Shown here one piece after another: positions 9,237-17,906 of a stretch of DNA of 64,000 nucleotides. The notes below the pieces were generated by a model. The model was not told where the DNA came from, did no database searches, and worked only from the letters and a program-made list of their open reading frames with translations. The position numbers and the translations under genes are program-made. How positions within the stretch are numbered: the first letter of the stretch is position 1; the number at the start of each line of letters is the position of its first letter. Source of the stretch: Bradyrhizobium betae (GTDB taxonomy: Bacteria > Pseudomonadota > Alphaproteobacteria > Rhizobiales > Xanthobacteraceae); contig NZ_MZXW01000016.1 of assembly GCF_004123905.1 (NCBI RefSeq), positions 682,001 to 746,000 on the forward strand, written 5' to 3'.

Positions 9237-10049
9237 TTACCTTCCCTTGAAATTCGCCGCGCGCCGCTCTTCCGTGGCCTTTACGCCTTCCTTGAAATCT
9301 TCCGTCGCCCTCAGCCGCGTTTGCTCCGCGAGCTCGTGGTTGGTCTGGGCCATGACGCGGTCAGCGAGGCCGGCGCGCATCGTGGCGCGGGTGGAGAGGA
9401 GGCCGAGCGGCGAGCATTCGGCGATCTCGCCGGCGAGCTTCATCGCGGCTGATTTGACCTGGTCCTGCGGCACCAGCTCGTTGGCGAGGCCCCATTTGAC
9501 CGCCTCTTCGCCGGTGACGCGGCGGCTGGTGTAGAACATCAGCTCGGCGTTGTTCTTGCCGATCAGCTCGGGCAGCGTCACGGTCAGGCCGAAGCCGGGA
9601 TGAAAGCCCAGCTTGGTGAAGTTTGCCGAGAAGCGCGCTTCCGGGCAGGTGACGCGGAAATCCGCCGACACCGCGAGGCCCAGGCCGCCGCCGATGGCGG
9701 CGCCCTGCACGGCGGCGACGATCGGCTTCTTGGCGCGGAAGATGCGGACGGCCTGAATGTAGAGATGATTGATCGCGCCAAGGCTGTCGGCCGGATCGCC
9801 CTTCTTCTCGGCTTCGCGCGCCTCCTGCGCTTGTCGCGCTGGATCACCAAAATTGGCGCCGGCGCAGAATGCCTTGCCCTGTGCGGAGAGAACGGAAGCG
9901 CGGATCTCGATGTCGCGGTCGAACTCGTCGAGCGCATCCGCGATCTGGTTGATCAGCGAGATGTCGAAGAAGTTCAGCGGGGGCCTGCGGATCTCGATGG
10001 TGCCGACGTGCCCGACCTTCTCGACGCCGATGTCTTTATAGGTGCTCAT
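9237..10049 (-). CDS. Enoyl-CoA hydratase/isomerase family protein
   Basis: This 270-residue crotonase-fold protein has VLSAQGKAFCAGANFGDPA and AAVQGAAIGGGLGLAVSADFRV as the two oxyanion-hole segments, and FTKLGFHPGFGLTVTLPELIG where the catalytic acid sits in hydratases. The start has GAGGAC six bases upstream. It is the last gene of a three-gene minus-strand operon with two acyl-CoA dehydrogenases. It would hydrate the unsaturated CoA ester they make. Confidence 0.9.
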   Translation of the reverse strand: MSTYKDIGVEKVGHVGTIEIRRPPLNFFDISLINQIADALDEFDRDIEIRASVLSAQGKAFCAGANFGDPARQAQEAREAEKKGDPADSLGAINHLYIQAVRIFRAKKPIVAAVQGAAIGGGLGLAVSADFRVTCPEARFSANFTKLGFHPGFGLTVTLPELIGKNNAELMFYTSRRVTGEEAVKWGLANELVPQDQVKSAAMKLAGEIAECSPLGLLSTRATMRAGLADRVMAQTNHELAEQTRLRATEDFKEGVKATEERRAANFKGR

Positions 10050-10088
10050 GATGTCCTCGAATGATTAGCGCAAGCCCAGTCCGCGCGA

Positions 10089-11249
10089 CTAGCGCAAACC
10101 AAGTCCGCGCGCGATGATGCCGCGCAGCACCTCGGTGGTGCCGCCCTGGATCGTGAGTTTCGGTGCGGTCTTGATGGCGAAGTCGAGTTGCCGCTCCAGC
10201 GTCTGGCGGTTGGTCGCGGTCTCCTCGACGAAGGCGGCGAGATCGCGCACACGGTGCGGAAGCTGCTGCTCCCAGACCGTGCCGATGTCCTTGACAATGG
10301 AGGCCTCCACCACCGGCTCCTTGCCGGCTTGCAGCATGCCGGCGACTGAGACCGACATCCGGCGCATCGTATGGAGCTGCGCCACGAGACGGCCGATGCC
10401 TTCGGCGCTGCGGGTGTCCGGGTTGGGGCCGACCGCGCGGACCAGCTCGGTCAACACGTAGTAGGTCTCGAGAAAGCGCTCGGGGCCCGAACGCTCATAG
10501 GCGAGCTCGCTCGTCGCCTGCTTCCAGGCGCCGTCGACCTCGCCGAGCACGTGATCGTCGGGCACGAAGAAGTCGGTGAAAACGACCTCGTTGAATTCGC
10601 GCTGGCCTGTGATCTGGCCGATCGGGTTCACCTGAATGCCCGGCTGCTTCATCTTCACTAAAAATTGCGTCAGGCCGTGACGGCGGTTTTCCTTGGTCGG
10701 CTGCGACGTGCGGAAGATCGCGATCATGTAGTCGGCGATATGCGCCGACGACGTCCAGATTTTTGTGCCGTTGATGAGATAGCCGCCATCGGTCTTGGTC
10801 GCGCGGGTCTTCGCGGCGAACAGGTCGGAGCCGGAGTTCGGCTCGCTCATGCCGATGGCAAAGCAGATCTCGCCGCGGCAGATCCGCGGCAGGATCTCCA
10901 TCTTGATATGCTCGGGCGCGTATTTGATCAGCACCGGCCCGCTCTGGCGGTCGGCGACGAAGAAGCGCCGCGTCGGCGCATTGGCCACGCGCATTTCCTC
11001 GGTCACCACGTAGCGTTCGAGGAAGGAGCGTTCCTGACCGCCATATTTCTTTGGCCAGGTCATGCCGAGCCAGCCCTTGGCACCGACCCGGCGGGAAAAT
11101 TCCGGCGCGTCGGTGTCTTCGCGGTTGGGCTTGTGCGGATCGAAGGTGCCGGCGGCGATTTCTTCGGCGAGGAACGCGCGCACTTCCTTGCGCAATTGCT
11201 CGCACTTCTCGGGCAGGCGGATCGGATCGAAACGGAGGGCAGCGGTCAT
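10089..11249 (-). CDS. Acyl-CoA dehydrogenase, larger subunit-like
   Basis: The 386-residue protein begins at the ATG 11249, 16 bases after the upstream gene's stop; the longer open frame upstream is that neighbour read out of frame. FAD-binding features include EICFAIGMSEPNSGSDLFA and GTKIWTSSAHIADYMI. It oxidises an acyl-CoA to the 2,3-enoyl form and passes electrons to ETF. The adjacent second dehydrogenase-like gene suggests a heteromeric alpha2beta2 enzyme of the kind known from actinobacterial sterol side-chain degradation (ChsE1/E2 type). Confidence 0.9.
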   Translation of the reverse strand: MTAALRFDPIRLPEKCEQLRKEVRAFLAEEIAAGTFDPHKPNREDTDAPEFSRRVGAKGWLGMTWPKKYGGQERSFLERYVVTEEMRVANAPTRRFFVADRQSGPVLIKYAPEHIKMEILPRICRGEICFAIGMSEPNSGSDLFAAKTRATKTDGGYLINGTKIWTSSAHIADYMIAIFRTSQPTKENRRHGLTQFLVKMKQPGIQVNPIGQITGQREFNEVVFTDFFVPDDHVLGEVDGAWKQATSELAYERSGPERFLETYYVLTELVRAVGPNPDTRSAEGIGRLVAQLHTMRRMSVSVAGMLQAGKEPVVEASIVKDIGTVWEQQLPHRVRDLAAFVEETATNRQTLERQLDFAIKTAPKLTIQGGTTEVLRGIIARGLGLR

Positions 11250-11265
11250 GTGTTTCGTTCCCTGA

Positions 11266-12330
11266 TCAGCGCGACGCCACGAGCGGCCACAATTCATCGG
11301 CGCCGCGATTTGCAACGAGCTTGCCGAGCTCGACGGCCCAGTGGCTTTCCGAACCGAAATCGTCACGCCAAGCCAGCGCCCGCAGCGAATAGCGGTGCAG
11401 GATGTGCTCGCTGGTGAAGCCGATCGCGCCGTGAACCTGATGCGCGATGGCGCCGCCTTTCTCCGCGGCCTCCGCGCAGCGGATTTTTGCGGAGGCGGCT
11501 TCGAGGTAGACTTCGTCGTCGAACGACTTTGCATTCGCGATGGCGTCGGCTGCGGACGTCGCAGCCGCAAGCGCTGCAGCCGACTCGCCGGCGAGGCGGG
11601 CGAGGTTGTGCTGCACCGCCTGGAATTTCGAGATCTTCTTCTCGAAGGCGACGCGCTCGTTGGAATAGCGCACGGAGATGTCGAGCAGGGATTCCAGCGC
11701 GCCCGCGATCTGAAGGCTGCGTGCGACGCCGCCCATCAGCATCAGCGTGGTCTGGTCAAAGCCTTTTGGCGCGGCCTTGATGGTGACGGGCTGCACCTTG
11801 TCGAGCGTCACGGTGTCGCTGTGGTCGTAGCCGACATTAAGACCGGATTCGATCCGACCCTTGCTCGCATCGACCAGCGCGACGGTAACGCCATCCTTGC
11901 CATGGGCCAGCACCGCAAGATGCTTCGCCCCTTTCGCAAAGGGCACGCCGCGGCAGCGGCCGGAGAGCGCGCCGTCGGCATCAAGGGTGATGCGGTCCTT
12001 CGGGGAGGCCGGCAACACGGTCATCTCGCCTTCGGGCGAGGCGATCTTCGCCTGTGCCAGCAGCCAGCCTGCCAGCATGGTCTCGGCGAGGGGAACCGCG
12101 ACTGCGAAGCGGCCGGCGGCGTTGAGCAGCGCAAAACCGTCGGCGAGACTGGCGCCGGAGCCGCCGAGATCGTCGGGCACCCAGGACAGCGGCAAGCCGG
12201 CCTCGGTCAGCGCCAGCCACAGCGGCGCCTGCCACGAGTTCTTCTTGTCGTTGTTGATGGTCTGCGGATCGGCGAGATCGGCGAAGATTTTTTCCGCGGT
12301 CTCGACGACGATATTGTCACTCTCCGCCAC
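11266..12330 (-). CDS. Acyl-CoA dehydrogenase, smaller partner subunit-like
   Basis: This 354-residue protein begins at GTG 12330, eight bases after GGGGA; the earlier in-frame ATG lacks such a site and would add a non-family leader. The N-terminal helical domain (WLALTEAGLPLSWVPDDLGGSG) and C-terminal domain (YSNERVAFEKKISKFQAVQHNLARLA, HQVHGAIGFTSEHILHRYSLRALAWRDDFGS) match the dehydrogenase fold. The central FAD/acyl-binding beta domain is short and lacks the usual SEP-GSD motif. It may therefore be the non-catalytic or half-site subunit of a heteromer with the next gene. Confidence 0.85.
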   Translation of the reverse strand: MAESDNIVVETAEKIFADLADPQTINNDKKNSWQAPLWLALTEAGLPLSWVPDDLGGSGASLADGFALLNAAGRFAVAVPLAETMLAGWLLAQAKIASPEGEMTVLPASPKDRITLDADGALSGRCRGVPFAKGAKHLAVLAHGKDGVTVALVDASKGRIESGLNVGYDHSDTVTLDKVQPVTIKAAPKGFDQTTLMLMGGVARSLQIAGALESLLDISVRYSNERVAFEKKISKFQAVQHNLARLAGESAAALAAATSAADAIANAKSFDDEVYLEAASAKIRCAEAAEKGGAIAHQVHGAIGFTSEHILHRYSLRALAWRDDFGSESHWAVELGKLVANRGADELWPLVASR

Positions 12331-12431
12331 AGCGTTCCCCGTGTTTTGCCGTTGGCGCGTTCCGCCCGATGGGCCGGCGCGCGGTCTCTTCTTGCGCCCG
12401 ATGATCCGAAAAAGCCATGGCCCTGACAAGC

Positions 12432-12448
12432 GTTGATCGCAGGTCAAC
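12432..12448. promoter_or_regulatory. Near-palindromic operator candidate in the divergent ACAD/SDR gap
   Basis: GTTGATC-GCA-GGTCAAC has seven-base arms with one mismatch. It lies about 100 bases upstream of the dehydrogenase operon start. No regulator gene is adjacent, so the assignment is inference. Confidence 0.35.
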
Positions 12449-12494
12449 CTGCGGCGCGGGCATGGGCGCAAGGTCAGCAGGAGGCTAATTCCGC

Positions 12495-12538
12495 TTAGCG
12501 GAGTTTGCTCGATTTGCAGGGCGCGGCAAACTCGCTAA
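12495..12538. promoter_or_regulatory. Inverted repeat upstream of the SDR gene
   Basis: TTAGCG plus GAGTTTGC (12495-12508) is mirrored by GCAAACTC plus GCTAA (12526-12538). The eight-base inner arms are perfect and the spacer is 17 bases. It ends 38 bases before the SDR start. It may be an operator or a leader hairpin. Confidence 0.4.
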
Positions 12539-12576
12539 ACAGGGCGCCGACAACTTACAAAGGGAAGGAATGCCGG

Positions 12577-13362
12577 ATGGCAAAGGATGGCTTGTGCGCA
12601 ATCGTGACGGGGTCGGCATCCGGACTTGGCGCTGCGACCGCTGAAATTCTCGCGCGGAGCGGGGCGCGGCTCGTGATCAACTATTCGTCGAGTCAGAAGG
12701 AGGCCGAGGCCACGGCAGAGCTCTGTCGCAAGGCCGGCGCGGCCGAGGTGCTGGTCGCTCAGGGCGACGTCTCCAAGGATGAGGATTGCCGCAAGATCGT
12801 CGCGGCCGCCAGCGGCTGGGGCCGGCTCGACATCCTCGTCAATAATGCCGGCACTACCAAGCATGTCGCCCATGCCGACCTCGACGGATTGTCGGCTGAA
12901 GATTTCCAGCGGCTCTATGGGGTCAACACCATCGGCCCGTTCCAGATGGTGCGCGCCGCGCGCAGCCTGCTCGAGGCCGGATCAAAGACGTCGGGGCGGC
13001 CCTCCGCCGTGGTCAACATCTCTTCAGTGGCCGGCATCAGCGGCGTCGGCTCGTCGATCGCTTATGCCGCGAGCAAGGGCGCGCTCAACACCATGACGCT
13101 GTCGCTGTCGCGCGCGCTGGCACCGCTGATCCGGGTCAATACCGTGTGTCCCGGCTATATCGACACGCCCTGGTTCACCAAGGGCCGTGGCGAAGCCGGC
13201 GCCAAGCAGGTGCGGGACAGTGTGGTGACGAAGGTGCCGCTCAAGGTCGCATCAACGGCCGAGGACATCGCGCAGCTCGTCTGCTTCCTGGCAATGCCGG
13301 CGTCGAGCAACATGACCGGCGAGGTCGTGCGCATGGATGCTGGGATGCATTTGATTACGTGA
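12577..13362 (+). CDS. Short-chain dehydrogenase/reductase (SDR)
   Basis: This 261-residue protein has the NAD(P)-binding motif TGSASGLG near the N-terminus, NNAG in the fourth strand, the catalytic serine in NISSVAG and the active-site Y-A-A-S-K. The end PASSNMTGEVVRMDAGMHLIT is typical of classical SDR oxidoreductases of the FabG/3-hydroxyacyl dehydrogenase type. The ATG 12577 is chosen because GGGAAGGAA lies nine bases upstream. Divergent from the dehydrogenase operon, it could oxidise the 3-hydroxyacyl-CoA produced by the hydratase. Confidence 0.9.
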   Translation: MAKDGLCAIVTGSASGLGAATAEILARSGARLVINYSSSQKEAEATAELCRKAGAAEVLVAQGDVSKDEDCRKIVAAASGWGRLDILVNNAGTTKHVAHADLDGLSAEDFQRLYGVNTIGPFQMVRAARSLLEAGSKTSGRPSAVVNISSVAGISGVGSSIAYAASKGALNTMTLSLSRALAPLIRVNTVCPGYIDTPWFTKGRGEAGAKQVRDSVVTKVPLKVASTAEDIAQLVCFLAMPASSNMTGEVVRMDAGMHLIT

Positions 13363-13368
13363 GCTCGT

Positions 13369-13450
13369 ATTGCGAGCGAAGCGAAGCAATCCAGAATCCC
13401 TCCGCGAAAACAGCCTGGATTGCTTCGTCGCTTCGCTCCTCGCAATGACG
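13369..13450. repeat. Dispersed palindromic repeat, family A copy 3
   Basis: It begins ATTGCGAGCGAAGCGAAGC and ends GCTTCGCTCCTCGCAATGACG, seven bases after the SDR stop. The arms differ in their middle part (CGAAGCGAAG against CGTCGCTTCG), so it is a mosaic relative of the perfect copy at 3615. Confidence 0.88.
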
Positions 13451-13488
13451 GAGTGCGGGGCGGTCGGCGTGGGCTACGTCCTGAGGCG

Positions 13489-13761
13489 CTACCCCTTGAT
13501 CACGCCGCTCGCGACCAGGCGGTGCCAGATGAACAGCACCACCACGGCGCCGATCGTGGCCATGATGAAGCCGGCGCCCTGGTCAGGGCTGTAGTGCCCG
13601 ATCGCCTGCCCGATGAACGTGGCCAGGAACGCGCCGGCGATGCCGAGGATGGTAGTGAGGATGAAGCCGCTCGGGTTGTTCGGTCCCGGCGCGAGCCAGC
13701 GTGCGATGAGGCCGGCGATGAAGCCGACAAAGATGATCCACAACAGGCCGCCGAAACTCAT
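13489..13761 (-). CDS. GlsB/YeaQ/YmgE-family stress-response membrane protein
   Basis: The 90-residue protein is almost entirely hydrophobic with three predicted membrane helices: LLWIIFVGFIAGLIARWL, FILTTILGIAGAFLATFIGQAIG and FIMATIGAVVVLFIWHRL. The GFIAGLIARWLAPG and GIAGAF pattern is the signature of the transglycosylase-associated (GlsB/YeaQ/YmgE) family of small inner-membrane proteins, usually induced under stress. The biochemical role is unknown. It is co-oriented with and 40 bases downstream of the DUF937-type gene. Confidence 0.9.
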   Translation of the reverse strand: MSFGGLLWIIFVGFIAGLIARWLAPGPNNPSGFILTTILGIAGAFLATFIGQAIGHYSPDQGAGFIMATIGAVVVLFIWHRLVASGVIKG

Positions 13762-13801
13762 GACAGTGCTCCCCTTGCCGAATGCGTAGATCCAATTTGG
13801 A

Positions 13802-14404
13802 TTAAATTCTGCCCGAGAGTTCGTTCTCGGTCGGCAGCCGCCCGTCCGGCGTCAGATGGTCGATCACCTGCGGCAGGTATTGGCTGAGGCCGGAGAGCAG
13901 CTCCTCGCGCGACAGGCCGCTCTGGGCGGACAGGCTCTCGATCTGGTCGGCGCCGAGCGCATTGGCGAGATCGCCGGGTGCGATTGGCTTGTTCTCGCCC
14001 TTGCCGACCCAGGTGTTCGCGGTCTCGCCGTGGCCGCCCTGCTGAAGCTGATTGAGGAGATCGCCGAGCCCGCCGCTGAGCACGCTGCCGGCCGCACCAC
14101 CCGCGAGCAGGCCGCCGAGGCCGCCCTTCAAGAGATCGCCTAGGCCGCCGCCTCCGCCAAGCGCGCCTCCGAGACCACCGCCAGCACCCGCATTCACCGG
14201 TGGGGGCAGGTGTGTCGGCGTCGGGGACGGCTGCGGCGCCGCGCCCGGCTGGCCTGCCGTCACATGCTTGAATGCCTTCCAGGCGAGCAGGCCGAGCAGC
14301 GCTATCGTCATCGGCGACATGCCGCCGGAGGATTTTTCAGAGCTGGGCGTGCTCGGGCCGCGCGGGCCGTTCTGCATGCCGTTGAGGACGTCGAGTAGAC
14401 CCAT
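13802..14404 (-). CDS. YidB-like (DUF937) protein
   Basis: The 200-residue protein starts at the ATG 14404 with AGGAGAG upstream. The N-terminal MGLLDVLNGM is characteristic of YidB/DUF937 proteins, and a hydrophobic helix follows (MTIALLGLLAWKAFKHV). The middle is very Gly-rich low-complexity sequence from about residue 75 to 115. The C-terminal segment (ALGADQIESLSAQSGLSREELLSGLSQYLPQVIDHLTPDGRLP) is the conserved part of the family. The function is unknown. It is probably co-transcribed with the small stress membrane protein downstream. Confidence 0.85.
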   Translation of the reverse strand: MGLLDVLNGMQNGPRGPSTPSSEKSSGGMSPMTIALLGLLAWKAFKHVTAGQPGAAPQPSPTPTHLPPPVNAGAGGGLGGALGGGGGLGDLLKGGLGGLLAGGAAGSVLSGGLGDLLNQLQQGGHGETANTWVGKGENKPIAPGDLANALGADQIESLSAQSGLSREELLSGLSQYLPQVIDHLTPDGRLPTENELSGRI

Positions 14405-14546
14405 GGTGCTCTCCTGCCGGTGACAAGCCCCTTTCGAAAACATATGAGGCTCTCATGACGGTTACAAGGCGATTGCACCGCAACCGTTCCATGGGCACCA
14501 GGTGTCGCCTCTGCTATTGAAGGCCGGTCATTCAGGGAGCAAGGCT

Positions 14547-15554
14547 GTGGTTACGGATCGACCGATCGTGGTGGCGGGCGCGGGCGCCATCGGCTGTTTC
14601 GTCGGAGGCCAGTTGGCGGCGGCCGGCCGGCGCGTCGCGCTGTTGGTGCGGCCGCGGGTGAAGACCGAGATCGAGCGGTTCGGCCTGCGGCTGACCGATT
14701 TCGACGGCTCCGAGAAGAAGCTCGGTCCCGGCCAGCTCGCGCTGTCGGAGGACCCTGCGATCTTCCATAGCGCCGGCGTCGTCCTGGTCACGGTGAAGAG
14801 CGCCGACACCGCCGATGTCGCGGACCAGATCGCGCAGCATGCGCCGGAGGATGCTGTCATTATCTCCTTGCAAAACGGCGTCGGCAATGTCGCGGTTCTG
14901 CGCGAGCGTCTCGGCGGCCGCCGCGTGCTCGCCGGCATGGTGCCGTTCAATGTGATCGGAATGGGCGAGGGGCGTTTCCATCGCTCGACCTCCGGCGACA
15001 TCCATGTTGGCGAGGACGAAGCGAACACGACTGCGGCGCTATCGGTGCCGGGCCTCGTCATGCGCGCGAGCGGTGACATCACCGGCGTGCAATGGGGCAA
15101 GCTGATCATCAATCTGAACAACGCGCTCAGCGCATTGTCCGACATGCCGCTCGCCGCGCAGTTGGCCAATCGCGACTGGCGAAGGCTGTTCGCCGACCAG
15201 ATGGCGGAGGGCGTGGCGGTGCTGAAAGCCGCCGGCATCGCGCCGGTCTCCGCGACGCCGATCCCGATGAAGTGGACGCCGACCTTGTTGCGGCTGCCCG
15301 ACATGATCTTCAACGCGATCCTGGGGCGGACGATGAAAATTGATCCGGAGGCGCGTTCCTCGATGTGGCAGGATCTGAAACTGGGCCGCAAGACCGAGAT
15401 CGATTATCTGCAAGGAGCGGTCATTGCGCTTGCTGAGCAGAACAATGTCGCCGTGCCGCTGATGCGTCGCATTGTTGCGCTGATTAGGGAGGCCGAGAGC
15501 GCGGGCAACGGCCCGCCCGAGCTGACGCCGCAGCAGATTCGCGGTGAGGCTTGA
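14547..15554 (+). CDS. 2-dehydropantoate 2-reductase family protein
   Basis: This 335-residue protein starts at GTG 14547 with GGGAGCAAG upstream; GTG 14502 in frame is an alternative. The N-terminal Rossmann motif VVAGAGAIGCFVGGQLAAAGRRV binds NADP. VTVKSADTADV and QNGVGN, then KLIINLNNALSAL, are conserved in ApbA/PanE. The true PanE reduces ketopantoate for CoA synthesis, but many paralogues act on other 2-ketoacids. A second family member lies at 33530, so neither can be named panE here. Confidence 0.85.
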   Translation: MVTDRPIVVAGAGAIGCFVGGQLAAAGRRVALLVRPRVKTEIERFGLRLTDFDGSEKKLGPGQLALSEDPAIFHSAGVVLVTVKSADTADVADQIAQHAPEDAVIISLQNGVGNVAVLRERLGGRRVLAGMVPFNVIGMGEGRFHRSTSGDIHVGEDEANTTAALSVPGLVMRASGDITGVQWGKLIINLNNALSALSDMPLAAQLANRDWRRLFADQMAEGVAVLKAAGIAPVSATPIPMKWTPTLLRLPDMIFNAILGRTMKIDPEARSSMWQDLKLGRKTEIDYLQGAVIALAEQNNVAVPLMRRIVALIREAESAGNGPPELTPQQIRGEA

Positions 15555-15571
15555 GGGTGAGGAGGAGTGCG

Positions 15572-15787
15572 ATGAGACGTTCTGTGTTGATCGGTCTCGC
15601 GCTGGCCGCGCTCTGCGGCGCATCCACGCTCGCCTATGCGAGGCCGCCGACGGTGATGAACTCGCCCGGCTATGACAGGCGACTGCAGGAGAGCCGGTCG
15701 CAGTTGGGCAGTTCACCGACGGTGATGGAGCCCGCGAGTGAGCCGGTGGCCAAGCCCAAGCGCAGCAAAAAGAAGCACACGAACTGA
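15572..15787 (+). CDS. Small exported protein of unknown function
   Basis: The ATG 15572 follows GGTGAGGAGG by six bases and gives 71 residues. A signal peptide RRSVLIGLALAALCGASTLAYA is followed by a short hydrophilic tail ending in the lysine-rich KPKRSKKKHTN. It lies 17 bases after the reductase stop and is probably in the same transcript. I do not recognise a family. Confidence 0.6.
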   Translation: MRRSVLIGLALAALCGASTLAYARPPTVMNSPGYDRRLQESRSQLGSSPTVMEPASEPVAKPKRSKKKHTN

Positions 15788-15813
15788 GGATGGGGCGAGA
15801 ATCTCCATCCACT

Positions 15814-15929
15814 CGTCATTGCAAGCGCAGCGAAGCAATCCAGAATCCCTCAGCGGAAAGACTCTGGATTGCTTCGAGATGCCTTTCGTCGGGCCGCGCT
15901 TCGCGCGGACCCGTTGGCTCGCAATGACG
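15814..15929. repeat. Dispersed palindromic repeat, family A copy 4
   Basis: It begins CGTCATTGCAAGCGCAGCG and ends CTCGCAATGACG. The right half carries a 35-base insertion with its own small hairpin (GGCCGCGCTTCGCGCGGACC). It separates two convergent genes. Confidence 0.85.
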
Positions 15930-15940
15930 GCTGTAGCTGG

Positions 15941-16561
15941 CTAGCCCTTCTTCGCCGGCTTGCTCGGCGTCGGGTTGAACAGCTTCTTCAGATCGTTCAG
16001 GCTTTCCGACAGCCGCGGCCATTCGCAGGAGAACGAGCCCTTGGCGCAGGGTGCACCCTTTGGCCGCGGACCCACAGCCTGCTGCACCTTCGGCCGCTCC
16101 ACCGGCACCGGCACGCGCGCGACCTCGGTTCGCAGCGCGACCTGCTGGAGCTGCTGCGCTTGTTGTTCCTGCTGCTCGCGCTGCTGACGCATGGCGGCCT
16201 GGGCTGCTTCATTGCTGCGGCGCTGATTGGCGAGATAGGCGGTATAGAATTCGTCGATCTTCTTCTGCTCGTCCGGCGTCGGGTTGGGACCTGCGATGTC
16301 GAAGGTGCGGTCCTGGAGGAAGTCGTAATAGGAATAGCCGCCGCCCGCCTTGCGGCGGCCGGCGAACTTGGCGTTGCAATCGGCGAGCGCGGATGTCTTC
16401 TCGGCCTTGGTTGCGGCCTTCTCGGCGGCGTCGGCGCATTCCTCGAAATCAACCGGCGCGCGCTTCCACCATTGCGCCTGGGCATGCGAATGCGTCAGCA
16501 GAAAAATTCCTGCTGCGGCAAAGAGAAGCGCCGCACGACGCGATGCAACCACAATCGACAT
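15941..16561 (-). CDS. Exported protein of unknown function with Gln-rich coiled-coil
   Basis: This 206-residue protein has a signal peptide ending near SHAQA-QW. The mature part has cysteines near both ends (FEECADAAEK, LADCNAKFAG, GAPCAKGSFSCEW). A central helix of Gln/Glu repeats (MRQQREQQEQQAQQLQQV) probably forms a coiled coil. The tail is proline- and lysine-rich. It is likely periplasmic. No family is recognised; similar small exported proteins are common in Bradyrhizobium. Confidence 0.7.
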   Translation of the reverse strand: MSIVVASRRAALLFAAAGIFLLTHSHAQAQWWKRAPVDFEECADAAEKAATKAEKTSALADCNAKFAGRRKAGGGYSYYDFLQDRTFDIAGPNPTPDEQKKIDEFYTAYLANQRRSNEAAQAAMRQQREQQEQQAQQLQQVALRTEVARVPVPVERPKVQQAVGPRPKGAPCAKGSFSCEWPRLSESLNDLKKLFNPTPSKPAKKG

Positions 16562-16771
16562 TCTACGAGAGCATTCCTTGCAAAACTCAACCCGAACTGA
16601 GTCGAGCCAGATTTTTGCCCCTTTATCGCCGGCTTGTCACCCATGGAACTCGGGAATTTCATGGCTGCAATGCTGACATTTTTTGCTTGACGTGGCGCGG
16701 CAGTCACAGCCGCGCGGCACCTGATGCGATTAGAGTTTTATCGATCTGAATACGAGGGGGGACTATCCGTC

Positions 16772-17800
16772 ATGAGAGCGCTGGCCTGTCTCGCCGCACT
16801 AGCTTTGATGCTGATCTGCGGCCGCGCCTTCGCGGCGGACGAAGACGCGCCCAACCGCAAGCCCGTCAAGGCCATCGGCGACGCGCGGCTTTCGGTCGGC
16901 GGCCGCGGAATGCTGCCGCTCTACCTCTCCCGCGACTGGTCGCTGCCACAGCCCGCGATCTTGCGCGCGATCATCGTGCTGCATGGGCGGCTGCGCAATG
17001 CCGACGAATATTACATCTCGGCCAACAACGCCCAGGCCGCGGCGGGCGACGACGGCAAGGCCGCGCTGATGATCGTGCCGCAGTTCCTGGCCGAGATCGA
17101 CATCGAAGCGCACAAGCTGCCGCAGGACATGCTGCGCTGGTCGCTGGTGGGATGGGAGGGCGGCGACGCCGCGCTTGCGCCCAATCCGGTCTCCTCGTTC
17201 GAGGCGCTCGATGCGATCCTGGCAAAACTCTCGGAACGGCGCATCTTCCCGAACCTGAAGCAGGTCGTGGTCGCCGGGCATTCCGGTGGCGGCCAGGTCG
17301 TGCAGCGCTATGCGATTGCCGGCAAGGGCGAGGCGGCGCTGCTGCGTCAGCACATCGAGATCCGCTACGTCGTCGCCAACCCCTCGTCCTATGCCTATTT
17401 CAGCGCCGAGCGGCCCCTGCCGAAGATTGCCGCATCCTGTCCCGGCTACGACAATTGGAAATACGGCATGGGCGATCGTCCGCCCTATCTCGCGGATGCG
17501 ACACCGGCGGCGCTCGAGCAGCGTTATGTCGAGCGCGAGGTGATCTATCTGCTCGGCACGCTCGACACCAATCCAAAACATTCCGCGCTGGACAAGAGCT
17601 GCATGGCGGAGGCGCAAGGGCCTTATCGTTACGCCAGGGGGCACGCCTATGTGGACGCGATGGCCAAGCGCGACAACGGCACGCCCAATCACCGGGTGTG
17701 GGACGTCGCCGGCGTCGGCCATGACGGCGACCAGATGCTGACCTCGAAATGCGGGCTCGCGGCCCTGTTCGATATTCCGGGCTGCGGCGCGGAGCGGTGA
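16772..17800 (+). CDS. Secreted alpha/beta-hydrolase-like protein
   Basis: The 342-residue protein starts at the ATG 16772, preceded by GAGGGGGGAC. A signal peptide ends near GRAFA-AD. The motif VVVAGHSGGGQVVQRYAI contains the G-H-S-G-G nucleophile elbow. IIVLHGRLRNADEYY is the usual HG oxyanion segment, and VWDVAGVGHDGDQML supplies the C-terminal catalytic His. Serine hydrolases with this arrangement cleave esters or amides. The substrate is unknown; its location is probably periplasmic. A TTGACG at 16686 may be a -35 element. Confidence 0.75.
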   Translation: MRALACLAALALMLICGRAFAADEDAPNRKPVKAIGDARLSVGGRGMLPLYLSRDWSLPQPAILRAIIVLHGRLRNADEYYISANNAQAAAGDDGKAALMIVPQFLAEIDIEAHKLPQDMLRWSLVGWEGGDAALAPNPVSSFEALDAILAKLSERRIFPNLKQVVVAGHSGGGQVVQRYAIAGKGEAALLRQHIEIRYVVANPSSYAYFSAERPLPKIAASCPGYDNWKYGMGDRPPYLADATPAALEQRYVEREVIYLLGTLDTNPKHSALDKSCMAEAQGPYRYARGHAYVDAMAKRDNGTPNHRVWDVAGVGHDGDQMLTSKCGLAALFDIPGCGAER

Positions 17801-17826
17801 TGTCTTGAAGCCAGATGTCTTGAAGG
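17799..17826. repeat. Short tandem duplication at the hydrolase 3' end
   Basis: GATGTCTTGAAG occurs twice with a 15-base period, starting at the hydrolase stop codon. It looks like replication slippage. Confidence 0.7.
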
Positions 17827-17860
17827 CTCGGCTCCGGCTGTTACACTTCGCCCCGCGCCG

Positions 17861-17877
17861 CGCCTCATTCTGAGGCG
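17861..17877 (+). terminator. Hairpin between hydrolase and ligase genes
   Basis: CGCCTCA-TTC-TGAGGCG is a perfect seven-base stem with a three-base loop. There is no U-run after it, so a Rho-independent terminator is only possible. It ends 30 bases before the ligase start. Confidence 0.35.
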
Positions 17878-17906
17878 GCGCCAAGAAGACGAAGTGGAAA
17901 CGCCTG

